Origin: Phlebopus portentosus
Lineage: Eukaryota; Basidiomycota; Agaricomycetes; Boletales; Boletinellaceae
DNA length: 64,000 bases
NCBI GenBank assembly: GCA_037892935.1
Contig: JAYXKI010000013.1
Span: 434,001 to 498,000 of the forward strand
Direction: 5' to 3'
The notes beneath the pieces are model-generated. The model ran no database searches and was not told the origin of the DNA. It saw only the letters and a program-made list of their open reading frames with translations. Made by a program: the position numbers and the translations under genes. Below, in pieces: positions 12,293 to 23,826 of this stretch (its first letter is position 1; each line of letters begins with the position of its first letter).

Positions 12293-15025
12293 ATGCAGAA
12301 GTTCGCTCTCTTAACGTCTGTCATTACCTTGTCACTATCGACTTTGTCTCTCGCTGGTATTGTCAAGCGAGATTTGGTTATCGCCAACGCCAACTTAAGT
12401 CCTGATGGCTTCAAGCGTTCGTAAGTACAAGCAATCGCTTTGCATGATTTCAGTCTCTGAATAACTTGACCTCGACCTGCAGGACCGTCGTCGCCAATGG
12501 TCAATTTCCTGCTCCCCTGATATCTGGGAATCTAGGCGATCGTTTTCAGGTACCAAACAATTCGATTTTATCCTCATCACAATTTCTTAATAAGGAGCTC
12601 TGCAGATCAATGTGATTGACAAACTTACGGATTCGACAATGCGTCGGGCTACATCCATTGTAAGGCTTTGATAAGCTGATCTCATACGGGACTATGTGAT
12701 GCTGATATTCCTTCTAGCACTGGCATGGCTTATTTCAGCACCATCAGAACGAGTTTGATGGACCCGCGTTCGTGAACCAGTGCCCGATCGTTCCTAATGA
12801 GTCATTTCTGTAAGCTCAGGTTCTTATGAATTTTGGCTTTTAATTTCGCATTGACTCGGGTTCGATGACCATAGGTACGACTTTGAGAATCCCGGACAGT
12901 CTGGAACGTATTGGTACCACTCTCACCTTTCCACTCAGTACTGTGATGGACTTCGGTAAGCTCGGCTGTTTTGCTTTTTATGAATACCCCTGAATCTTGA
13001 TCTCTATTTAGTGGACCACTCGTTATTTATGGTGAATTGATCGAGATATTAACTAGTAAACATTGAACTGAACTCACATCATAGACCCTAACGACCCTCT
13101 GAAGGACATGTATGATGTGGACGACAGTAAGCTTATAATACATACATGATCTTCCAAACCTAATGGGTACTGACGTGATAACAGATACCACAGTTCTTAC
13201 ACTTGGCGACTGGTACCATGCACCGGCTCCTAGCCTGTTTCCTGTACGTTCCCATCGCAAGTCAACTATCTGAAAAGGACTAACAGACGACTACTGAAAA
13301 GCCTGGTGATCCTAATGACCCGTAAGTGTATCTTTCCGTAAGAAGGACGTGTAGAGGAGGATTGCTGACATAGAGACAGGATTCAGAAGTCGACTACAGT
13401 AAACGGAAAAGGCCGATTCCCGGGCGGTCCTTCCGACTGGCCGCTCTCTGTGACGAATGTCAAACAAGGTCTTCGGTATGTCCTATAGCATTTACGGCGA
13501 ATATGGAAATCTAACTCTTGAACTCCAGATACCGTTTCCGTATCGTTGCTGCCGTCTGTGGTCCGACGTAAGCTTTGTGCGTCTGTGGTATTGCGGACAT
13601 GGCTAAGATCTTTTACCACAGTTACAACTTCTCCATCGATGGTCACCGTATGACTGTCATTGAGGCGGATGGCGTGGAAACGAACCCGCTTCCCGTCGAT
13701 GTCTTCCAGATATTCCCCGGGCAACGCTACTCTGTCGTGGTGAACGCTGACCAGCCTATTGACAATTACTGTAAGGATATGATCATCTGGGATGGAGACT
13801 GTGCTGAAAGTTCCTCTAGGGATCCGCGTGATTCCTACCGGTCCAGAAGCGGGTACGGGAACGAACGAGAGTTTCGTTGGAGGCCTGAATGCCGCTATCC
13901 TTCGGTACGACGGAGCCAATTATACCGATCCCACGTCGCAACAAAACCCCAACGGTGTTCTTCTGAACGAGGCGAACCTTTCGGTAAGCGGCAATTACCG
14001 TCACAGATATAAGATTTGCCTAATACGCGTTAAACTAGCCACTCATTAATCCTGGAGCAGTAGGCAAAAACACTTATCACTCACGTGTTGCTTGCTAATT
14101 TCAACCGCTCAATAGCCCGGACAGCCATTTGTGGGAGGCGTTGATCGTGCCATAAATTTAAATGTCACATTTGTAAGTATAACCAGTTCTTTCTTGTAGA
14201 ATAAGGTTTCGTCAACTTGCTATCCTCGTTTGCAGATTCCAGCCACAGGAAGGCACTTTATCAACGGCAATACCTTTGTGTAAGTTTCTTCTGGTTTTTG
14301 TTGATGAATAAACTGACTCTCTTCGTATAGACCTCCAAAGTAAGTTCCGAAGTACCACTAAGTGATGCAAAGGCTGAAGTGAGACGGCCATCAGTACCCC
14401 AGTTCTGCTTCAAATCCTTTCCGGAACGACGGACCCAAATAAACTTCTTCCGAAGGGTTCCGTGGTCCCCCTCCCTGCGAATAGCACAATTGAAGTGTCT
14501 TTCTCTCCTGGAGGTTTCCCTGTACGCCCCTTCTTAATCACCTTCTACGGAAACTTACTTTCCCATCTCGCTTCCAGCACCCTTTCCATCTTCATGGGCA
14601 CAACTTCGACGTCGTCCGCGTCGCGGGCAGCGATACATACAACTATGCGAACCCTGTCCGCCGCGATGTTGTCAGCATAGGGGGTCGTGGGGACAACGTC
14701 ACATTCCGCTTCGTCACGGACAACCCAGGCCCTTGGTTCCTGCACTGTCACATTGACTGGCATTTGGATGCGTAAGCCTATCTCAGGGAAATCGTACCAC
14801 TTGGCCAGTTTGCTAATTTATTTTTCACACAGTGGACTTGCACTCGTGTTCGCAGAAGATATACCCGACGTCAAGGCCGATCAGCCTGTCAACGGTGGGA
14901 TTACTCTCTCGCTCATTACAAACTCTTGCTAATTTATTCTCCAAACAGCTCAATGGCGGTCTCTCTGTCCTGCCTATGCTCAGAGCGACCCCGACAAGCA
15001 CTTTGAGGGGGGCTTGAATTATTAA
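12293..15025 (+). CDS. Laccase (secreted multicopper oxidase)
   Basis: It oxidises phenols and related compounds with reduction of O2 to water outside the cell, as in lignin or pigment chemistry. The N-terminus [20 protein letters not shown] is a signal peptide, followed by a KR site and the mature protein. All four laccase copper signatures are present across exons: HWHG with QCPI (L1), [18 protein letters not shown] (L2), HPFHLHGH (L3) and [12 protein letters not shown] (L4). The residue ten after the T1 cysteine is Leu, which places it in class 2 of fungal laccases. The gene has more than ten introns; I could join [33 protein letters not shown] and [12 protein letters not shown] without frame breaks. 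It ends HFEGGLNY and TAA at 15025, at about the usual 520 residues. It looks intact. L1 has the unusual stretch HHQNEF after HWHGLFQ. A TATA box lies 52 bp upstream. Confidence 0.95.
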
Positions 15026-17355
15026 ATCCGACCCTGATAACGAGATTAAGTTTCAATTATTTTCTCCCAGCGTCTGTTAACTTTTTATTTCCTTAACTTA
15101 ACTACAATAGTACGTTCAGATGAATGGACAAGGTTTCGTGGTACCAGTTTTTATTAGCTACGGTGTATTCTATTGATACTACACTAGACTATCTTGATAA
15201 TTAATTTAAACGCTATCGCCGAGATTACTGAGGCTAGCGAAGCTCTGATTCTCTCAATATCAATTGATCGAATTTTTTGTATGTTTCTGCGCTAAATGAA
15301 CTCCATCGATGCGGAACTCTTTGATCTTCTGTAATTTTCTTTTCTTTGAAATTTCTTTCGATCTATTTTGAGCACGTGACAAATTTCGGCGGTGTCGTCG
15401 TCGGTCGGTCTTCCAACTCGGACTGACAATGAGCACAACACTAACCACTCCCAACTATGTCCTTATGAAAAGTTTGTCCTTACACGGTCATCTGCGGACG
15501 TGAAGATGTTTGATATGAAGAAGATGCACAGCCGAACGTCGCAACGAAGTATCGGATCGAAGCGCGCTCAAGCGCCCGAGGCATATGCCCGCACCTCATC
15601 TAAAAACACGACGAAGCTAGGCGGACTTTTTGCCAGCAAACGGTGTTAATGCCCGCCGGTTCGCCACGAAGTCTCGTTGATGACGGTGCATTGCGATTAG
15701 AATGCTCGTGATTTCGAGTTAAGCGCTGCGAACTTTCTCCCCAGAACCGGAGCAGATAGATCTAACTCGGGTGCAGTAAGTAATCTCAGCGACCTAAACT
15801 TGACCCATGAGGCTATGCTTTCTTTGTCCTGCTAATCCGAGCAAGAATTGAATAGTGTGTCGCTTCACGATTATCGAGGCTGGCTTCTGCTTCTATGATG
15901 TAGTAAGCTAACTTTGCTATCCACTACAGCTGCACGCCTGGTTTCTGTTGAGAATCGGAGCTGTGTTGTCTAGACCTGGGGATCAAGTCATTCTAATAGG
16001 AAAGATGCACTACCTCGGTGCAAAACTGCGTTGGATTTACGGTATGTGTGGAGACAACTTCGGTCGCAACATTGTCTCGTGTTGTCGTGGATTCTCACGT
16101 CCAAGCTTCTTTGAAGGCGGCGTTTTCGAGCAGAGCACTGGCGTTGCTTTGTTATGCAGGGTGTTGCTGTCTCTTCTTCGTGGCGTTAGTGCGAATGGAT
16201 TGCCGCCATCGACTACAATCCAATCGTGCATTGTGGCCTACGTACGACAAATGTATGTTTCAGAGAAAGTTTCTGCGGCACGAGGCGTTTCTCGGGGCCT
16301 TCTAAGTTGGTCATGAGTGTACGTCCGGTTCTCCGGAGTACAGATGCTCCAGCTTAGACCTAGGGAAGCTCGTCAAGCCCTGACAGGAGGTTGCCTTTCG
16401 GAGCGACAGCATTACAGAAGAACTATTTGCTATGTCATCACTTCTTGACGACTAGTTTCGGAACACTCCGCGTGGGGGGCAAAGTTCATTAGTATTTTAC
16501 TTTAGCATGTTTCAATCTGTACTAAGTGAGGTATTTTACTTGTGCAAACGGATGAGATTCATAATGTTACTTTGCTTCAATCTCGGAGTACCGACCACAG
16601 GGACTATACCGACGAGTGTACTCATCAGCTTCACCCGTATGACCGCATAGGGGCCTCGTGCACAGCATGAGGCGAGCGTGCCGCAGCCTCCGTTTTCCGA
16701 CTGGATGCTCTGGCTTCTTTGGGGAAGATGCAATGCACGACTTCGACGAGAGGAGAAGATTCATCTCGCCAATCGTGAGATTTATAAATATCAGAGACGA
16801 GGAGCCTGCTCACTGGTAGAGATCGAGCGCCCGCATTTGGAGCATTGTCGACGAATCTGGTCAAATTTCAAAAGCCCGTGCCGGCATGGCTTCTAGCCAT
16901 GTTATCTCCATCTCAATCGTACCCTTATCTGCTAAAGCAGACCCTGTAAGGTTTGCTACCTAACAGAGGAAAAGATCTCCCACCCGACGCATTCCTCGGT
17001 GTTTCCGCGAACCTTGATGGTTGATAATCAAGAAGATCCCCTCATACCTGTTTATTTGCTTACGTTTGATGCCGACGGGTCAGTACCGAGCAGGAACATG
17101 GGTCAGAGTAAGGTTAAAGCGGATACGTGCCGCCTGCTTTTGGGTTGTCTTCTACGCTTCCGATCTTGATGAATTCCTTTCGATGGTGTAGCTCGGAGGA
17201 TGGTGCGATTATTCCGTAGCACTATCTGGCACTCTGCGGACTCAGGTAACGTGGAAAACAGAAGCATGCCTCGGGTTCCTTTACAAACGCTATATGACCT
17301 GGACCCTACCTCACGTCTCAGCGAACCCTGTCCCCGTCCCCGTCCCCGCCCTCTA
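15026..17355. other. Long gap between laccase and DUF6534 gene
   Basis: The first 200 bp are AT-rich and probably the laccase 3' untranslated region. Short open frames at 15392-15649 and 15948-16316 have no splice context, known motif or protein-like composition, and I do not call them. Just before the next gene, 17331-17349 is a small GTCCCC tandem repeat. Confidence 0.4.
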
Positions 17356-19419
17356 ATGGCTACCGCAGCGACCCCGACCCTCCATGTTGATTTATCCGGC
17401 ACCTTTGGTGTCGTCTTTTGGGGTGAGGCAATACTACACTCAACCGAGTACTAGTATGGCTAAAAGTACAACCTGTTTCCAGCCTTTGTTGTATCGACAG
17501 TGTAAGTGATCAATTTAGGCGAATTTCCAAAGATTACAAAATACTAATTTTGCTCCGTCGCTTCTCAGGCTCTTCGGTGTTTCTGTCGTTCAAGGGTACT
17601 TTTACTACATGCACAATCGCGACAGCGCGAGCCTGAGGCTTTTTGTGAGTCTACAGGATAAATAAACTATAAAGCCGTTCTGACGAGTCGATCATATTAC
17701 TAGGTTGCACTGATGCTGTATGTCGTTCTCTTCGCTACGTCTACGCATCAATTTGATAATTTCGCTTAATTCCCGTAGCACCCTTGATTTCACAACAACG
17801 GCATTATCGTCGCAATCCTTGCACGACTATCTGGTACGTCTAGAAACACGTAGCTTTTCGATGCGGGTTAATTGAGATCATCCTGTAGATAATTAATTTT
17901 GGAAACCCTTTCGCTCTTTTATACATGACGAAGTTAGTGTGTCTTACCTACTGCTCGGTTCATGGAGCTCACAAAATTCAAGGCCTTACATTTCGGAATA
18001 CATGGTGACGGGTATCGTCACCATTCTGTAAGTGCAGCTCGCTTATGATCAAAGCGGCTACTCATGACCTATGTAGCTCCCAACTATTCTATGCCAGTCG
18101 CATTCACCTTATTGGTTCGTAGCTGACTGCAAGAGGTCGTCGTCAAGGTAACTCATACGAGCATTTTCAGCTACCAATCATTACGTCCGCTGGGTTATCC
18201 CTGTCGCCATTGTTAGTTCTATCTCTTGCTGTCGTAGAGTGGGATTCGCTAATTGTCGGAGTTCTAGGGTCTATTGGCTTTCGCTGCTTTCGGTAGGGTT
18301 TTGCTTTATCAATCGGTTTATATGGCCATTCGCTTATCCGCTTCTTCTAACTCCTAGGCTTTGCTATTGGTAAATATCGTAAACCGGCAGCGTTGACAAT
18401 TAATCTAACATTTGTGTCTATTTCAGCATCAACTATTCAGATATTCCGAACTGAACGTCTTATATCTGCATTACAATATGATAGAATGAAGGTATGTATC
18501 GCTCATGTTTGAATGCGGCGGGATTCCACTTCTTACTTGATTTGCTTCTAGATTCTCGCTGGGCTCAACACCGGTCTAGCTGCATTATGCGATATCGTGG
18601 CGACGATCGCTATGTGTCTCTTCCTCGCGTCTAGAAAAACCGAATACAAACAGTCAGCCTATTTCTCGCTCTGTATCTCTCACCCTAATTATCATCACAG
18701 AACGAAATCCATCATAACATTCTTGCTGTTCATCACTATAAATCGTGGTTTACTGGTGGCTGTTGCCCAGATTGGCTTCTTGACTTCTTATGTGTCTGCC
18801 CCATCGAAGATCTATTGGTACCTTTTCCCGTTATTTACATGCGATGCAGTAGTTGATACATACGTATTCTTCAGGATGCCATTCCATCTCAGCGTTAGCA
18901 AGCTCCATGTCAATACTCTGCGTCAGTAACTTCATTTTTTATTACCTTCATGACACTGACTTATCTACAGTTGCAATGTATGTATGTCCATAATGGATAC
19001 TTTCTTAGTCTGACCTTCTGCTTTCTAAGGTTGAATTCCAGATCAAGTCTCCGTTCAAGAACGGAGGTTACGCAAGTGCGGCTAAGCCAAGATTGTAGTA
19101 CTTTCAACACCCAGATTGGACGAGACCTACCGAGGTCACCGTCCGCCAAAGGTAGTTTACGCTTATCGGGCATGACATTTCCACTCGGGAGTCTTTCCAA
19201 GGCAGGTTCTCCATGTATCCGATGTCTTTCAATACTCATTCTGATATCTTTTTGCCTCAGTGGCGTAACGACACAAGCCCGACAACGCTTGCCAGCCCAG
19301 CCAGCAAGTTTTCCTATGACGATCGGAGTGCAATGACGTTTGCGGACAACCGACACTCTAATATGCCAGTCTTCCGGCACGATCCTGAAATCGACAATGA
19401 TTCCTCTTCCAATGTCTGA
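17356..19419 (+). CDS. DUF6534-type seven-helix membrane protein
   Basis: This belongs to a large Agaricomycete family of integral membrane proteins of unknown function (DUF6534). The start ATGGCTACCGCAGCGACC (17356) opens MATAATPTLHVDLSGTFGVV. About 15 short exons can be joined in frame by eye: AFVVSTVLFGVSVVQGYFYY (TM1), LMLTLDFTTTAL, a KPYISEYMVTGIVTIL-containing join, FYASRIHL (family-typical), RWVIPVAI, KILAGLNTGLAALCDIVATI, TKSIITFLLFITINRGLLV, and WMPFHLSVSKLHVNTLLAML. The family signature LNSRSSLRSR follows. The hydrophilic C-terminus (from about 19190, RFSMYPMSF) contains acidic and Ser-rich text and stops at 19419. Introns are about 45-60 nt. A decayed paralogue lies 2.5 kb downstream on the same strand. 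Family assignment is strong; ligand and role are unknown. Confidence 0.85.
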
Positions 19420-20200
19420 CCTCATCTTACTCTACAATTTCACCGGAAAAAAAAAGTTGCAGGATCAAGATTCTTCCCGGAACACATTGGATGCATGCCG
19501 CTCGTTTTTGCCGATATACCTGTACGAACGTTCGCTTCTCTTGTAACTCGCTTAGTCCAGAGATATCTTCCTAGTGTGATTGCTTAGTCAGAAACAAACT
19601 TAATTGTACTTTCTTTGTTTGTGAATATATGGAGACCGTTGACGAATACAATTTATTGTATTTTACATCCATTTAAGCACGGTACGTACGGCACTGGTAC
19701 GGTTAATTAACCACTTTAGATAAGGTCAGGTTGGGGAAACGTCACTTACTCTTATCGTCCTACGCCGGACGAGGCTACGTCCTCTGCGTCGTTCACCCGT
19801 GTGCACAAACCGCAGCGAGATAGCGAATTATATCAACGTCATAAACACATTCAGGGCAAGTTACATAACATTGTTCCGCTATTGTGTTATGGAAGAAGTA
19901 CTCGTGGCCGTCCCTGCGAGGACGCGGCTTTGTTATTACATACACGAGTGTAGAGTCAAGGGGAAATATGAGAGAACGAAGGCAAGGATGCAGCCTTCTC
20001 ACATGACCAACCTGTGGAGGAGAATGCGCGACTCAGTTTACGAAGCGTCGGCGTTCGTATTTTTAAAGATCCTGCCCTCTTCGATGGAGTGGTGTCCCTT
20101 GTCGACGCGCATCTAAAATGAATGGATCGGCCGCACAGTGGCGCATTTCTTGCCCAACACTGCTCGGAACCCATCGCCCAGGGAAGTATGGAAGAGCGTT
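19420..20200. other. Intergenic stretch after DUF6534 gene
   Basis: It contains a probable 3' untranslated region with a run of A (19447-19455) and AT-rich DNA. No gene is supportable. Confidence 0.4.
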
Positions 20201-20202
20201 AT

Positions 20203-20421
20203 TCAAACCCGCCATCGCATGGAAGAAAGAAGTCTGATGCACGTTTCCGTGCCCTCGGTACAGAAGTCCGCATTTTTGATAGTAGACCCGATATACATCT
20301 GCGCCACGATTATCCAGAGAAATATATATACGAAGAGTTCAATTGGCAATCCGGGGCAAAGTACTCCGCCGCAACTCGGTCCTCTGACTGGGCATCCTGA
20401 CTTATTGGAAATAGCGAACAT
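20203..20421 (-). pseudogene. Possible F-box remnant
   Basis: On the minus strand an open stretch of 72 codons contains GLPIELFVYIFLWI, which matches the first helix pattern of fungal F-boxes (LPxELxxxIF). No second helix or downstream body could be joined with confidence, although downstream minus-strand text to about 19960 is open in places. I treat this as a weak call: either a relic of an F-box gene or chance. Confidence 0.22.
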
Positions 20422-21902
20422 GATTAAACCTATGGCGCCTGCAAGATGTTGAGAAGTATAGAATTGAAATCACTAACTATATTCTCCGTTGTCCATCATT
20501 ACATGGTGCAATTTGAATCCGACGGCTTCCTGATGCACAGCATAGGAACACTAGTACTCTTTTTGTTTAAGGATTTGAATGTCCCCATATAGCAGACACG
20601 TTTCCAGGAACTCTCCGTCGCGGTTCATGCATCAGAGTGTATGAAACTCAGGTAGAGATGGCGAAATAGAGATAACAAGGGCTGACCATGAATCGCCTGA
20701 AGTCGACCAGAGATCATGGCAAAACAAAACATCGTAACGAACTTGCTTGATTGTTTGCCGCATGGAAAAGATCCGGCACAGACGGATGTTCAGATGTTAA
20801 GATCTAGATTCTCATGGCAGGAGTCTATCAGTTATTTCAGTTGCGTAAAGTTGCGTAAATGAAAACCTTTGATGACCTGCCTTTCATTTTCAATTTCACA
20901 CTGAGGACGTTGGCAATACTACTTTATTTTGAGGGTGCTGTGTAGACTCCATGTATTAAGACAGAGATCTTCTCTTTGGGAAGGAAGCTGCTTAAGCGCC
21001 GTTTCCAAAATTAAAAGAGGCGCTACCTCCGTACAATGAACTACAACTCAGTTACTGGCGAAAAGTCGAGCCAATTAGACGTGCTGTACTCCTATTCGTA
21101 CGCGATGTACGGATACTTTCAGGCGGACGATCCAAAGAAAATAGCTATGACTCTTTTGTGCGGAGAGATATCAATTATCAGTGCAAATGCTCCTTTTCTG
21201 ATCCTAGTAGTCTTTTCTATTAACAGAGAGAATGCTCATAGAGCTTCAGATTCGGTTGATGGCGAGTAAGAAAAAACGGCGGCACGCCACGAATTAAAAT
21301 TCGATTTCGGAACGTTCCGGATTACTAACACATCCCTCAACCGACGTGTTGTAATTTTTCGTAACCCTAATCTCGGTTTTCGATGCTCTCCCCTCCCCGG
21401 AGTCCAGACAGAGTAAGATGGTAGCTTTAATACTATAAAGAGACAGATATTACATGTCCGGTACTTTTGCCTTCGGGACCTTTTCCAAGCCAAGAGATGC
21501 GGGACTGCGGCTTCACGGAGAACATTGATCGCACTCAAGAGGGTTGCTTCACCTCAAGTGCGATGGCAGCCATCTTGAAGCTATCAAGTCAGCTCTCATA
21601 GAACTATCAATTGATGCATTATTGGTAACCGTCTCTTATACGTCTTACACCTGGCAATACTTTCACCTGGGCGATGAAAAAAATGAATCAGTAAACACAG
21701 TCCTGCCTGCCAAATGACTTATGATGGGTAGAGGCGTCTGTCTTTAAAAATGTCTGACAAGTGCGTATTGTACACAGTACATGGATGCTACAGAGCAAAC
21801 ATAACTCTCCTTCTCTTAGTACCAGCTTTCCTTCCTGTTGGCCAAACGTATAGGCGTTCGAGTTCGCGTTCGCTACTGTTTTCGAACGTTATATTGGCAG
21901 GA
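20422..21902. other. Gap without supportable gene
   Basis: No frame here looks like protein or carries recognisable motifs. Given the pseudogene immediately downstream, it may be decayed intergenic sequence of a duplicated DUF6534 segment. I could not align it to the upstream copy by eye. Confidence 0.35.
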
Positions 21903-23065
21903 ATGGCTCGTGTTGACTTGACTCATACCTTCGGCATTGTCTTCTAGGGTACGTTATTATCGTTCTGTGCCAAGTATTTATCTGACTTCGTTCACACAAA
22001 GCTTTTGTCGCATCTACGGCGTACTAAGTTGCCCATATAAAACAGTTACAGAAGACTGGAGAGCCTTATAACTTCAATCACATCAAGGCTTTTTGGCACC
22101 TCCGATTCTTAACGAGTCACACATTTCATAGTCAGCTCTCGGTTATTTTATGTTAAATGGATTTAATTGGGTTAGTAACGAGAAACGAGGGCCATCAGAG
22201 CAAACATAACGAATACTAACTTCCTCTCAGTCGACAAGCAAGCCGCTTTCTACGAAAAACCGACAATCATCGTGAGCTTCACTCTTCTATTGTGTAGCTG
22301 TAAGTTCAATTCTCATCTGTTGTCTTCAGAATCTGCTAGCTTTCGCCGCTCTTGGTCGTGCCTCCGAAAGAAACACAGTGTACTTTGAATTGCCTTGTGC
22401 CGTTTCCCTTTAGGATTTGCGGATGGTACGACAGCAGTCACAATGTGATTGTGATCTAATGGTGAGTGGTTATCTATCCCGAATGATTCGAGTAGCAACT
22501 CCAGGACGAGCCATGAGATATCTAGGGAGTAAGCAATATTGTTTTAACTATATCACTGTTATCGTGATGTGTCCTCATATGTAGTCCCTATCTACCACAG
22601 GCTTTGGCTGGTTTAAATACTGGCACATCGGCATTGCGCGATATAGTGTCAACAGCCGCAATGTGGCGTGTTTCCTTCGTGCCTTAAGAGTCGGTCTACA
22701 GGCAGGATCTCTCCAATGATTCCTTTCGACGATGCTATCTGTCGTAGAACAAGGCGTATCGTGGATCGTTTCTTATCACAAGTATAAGATTTTCCGGTGA
22801 GTTATCATACTGATTATTTCATACATCTAGGCACTGAGAACATTTCTACGTGATGTCGCTCCATCTAAATATCAGCAGGCTTTGTGTAAACGCCCTACGT
22901 AAGTAATATTTCAGCCTATGTTTCAATGGCAGTGTTTGGGCCTTCCGGTAGTTGCGATCTGGGCTTCTAGACGATGACAGACCCGCGATGCTGTCCGTCT
23001 TATCCTACTCTCTTCTAGGCTGAATTCCCGAAAACACTTCGCGAATAGGATGCTACTATCAAGTT
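21903..23065 (+). pseudogene. Decayed second copy of the DUF6534 membrane-protein gene
   Basis: Landmarks of the intact gene at 17356 appear in the same order. At 21903, MARVDLTHTFGIVF matches the intact start, but the following Trp codon is TAG. At 22601, ALAGLNTGTSALRDIVSTAA matches LAGLNTGLAALCDIVATIA and runs into a stop soon after. At 22853, MSLHLNISRLCVNAL matches MPFHLSVSKLHVNTL. At about 23020, LNSRKHFANR follows a CTAG acceptor and matches LNSRSSLRSR. Material between the landmarks is full of stops and lacks several helices. I infer a tandem duplication followed by decay; no functional product is expected. Confidence 0.75.
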
Positions 23066-23826
23066 GAGTTCTGTCACGAGTGTAGGACAACAAGCGCACA
23101 TATTGAGCGGAGTTTACCGAGAGCACCCACCTAGAGGTTTCGCATTACGTTGGTGAATTAACTGGACAATTTGTCCAAAGCATCGATAACTTAGTTATCT
23201 TTCTCGGCATACTTTCAGTCCGAATTTGTGATTGTGTTATCTACCGCAATAAGCAGGGGCAAAAGGCTTTGCCGTCAACTCCGACAGGGTTTGTCGGTTC
23301 GACCAGTATATTTATCCTGAACGTGGCTGCGGTAGCATTCCCTTCGACGACTTGGGACATCTTGAGCATGGTATGTCAATGCTTGCGAACTAATATTATA
23401 CTGTCGGCAAAAGTTCCAGCGAGGTCTCGACTGCTCTGTTCACTTTGTCTACCAAGGGCTTCACTCAGAAGAAATACAAGCGTTTTAGAGCAGCCAATGG
23501 ATTTCTTTGCCTATGAGCGCTTCGGCAGTCATATCTCTTTACTTGTAGCACATATTTATGGTATAATCTTGAGTAAGTAGCGCTTTGGCATACAACCAAA
23601 AATAGCGGAAACAGCTAACATGGGTAGATGATACAGGCAGAATTTCCCACCGCACTACAAGTACGGGAGCTAGAACCTTATGGGCTTCAGCTTGGTGCGA
23701 GGTCAGCTCACATGAGTAAAGACAGAACGTTATTGTCCTTGACCCGAAAGGCATTCTCCTGATTTCATTTCTGTATAGGCTTTACTAATAGAGGCATATT
23801 ATCGACGGGTTCTAATCACAGGGAAA
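23066..23826. other. Gap, partly residue of the DUF6534 pseudogene
   Basis: The stretch follows the last recognisable pseudogene landmark. An open frame at 23269-23580 (+) includes hydrophobic text (SIFILNVAAVAF) but matches no family I know. No gene is called. Confidence 0.35.

Noticed and set aside
15392..16316. Open frames in the laccase-DUF6534 gap
   Set aside because: Text such as SSSVGLPTRTDNEHNTNHSQ has no domain character and no supporting splice signals.
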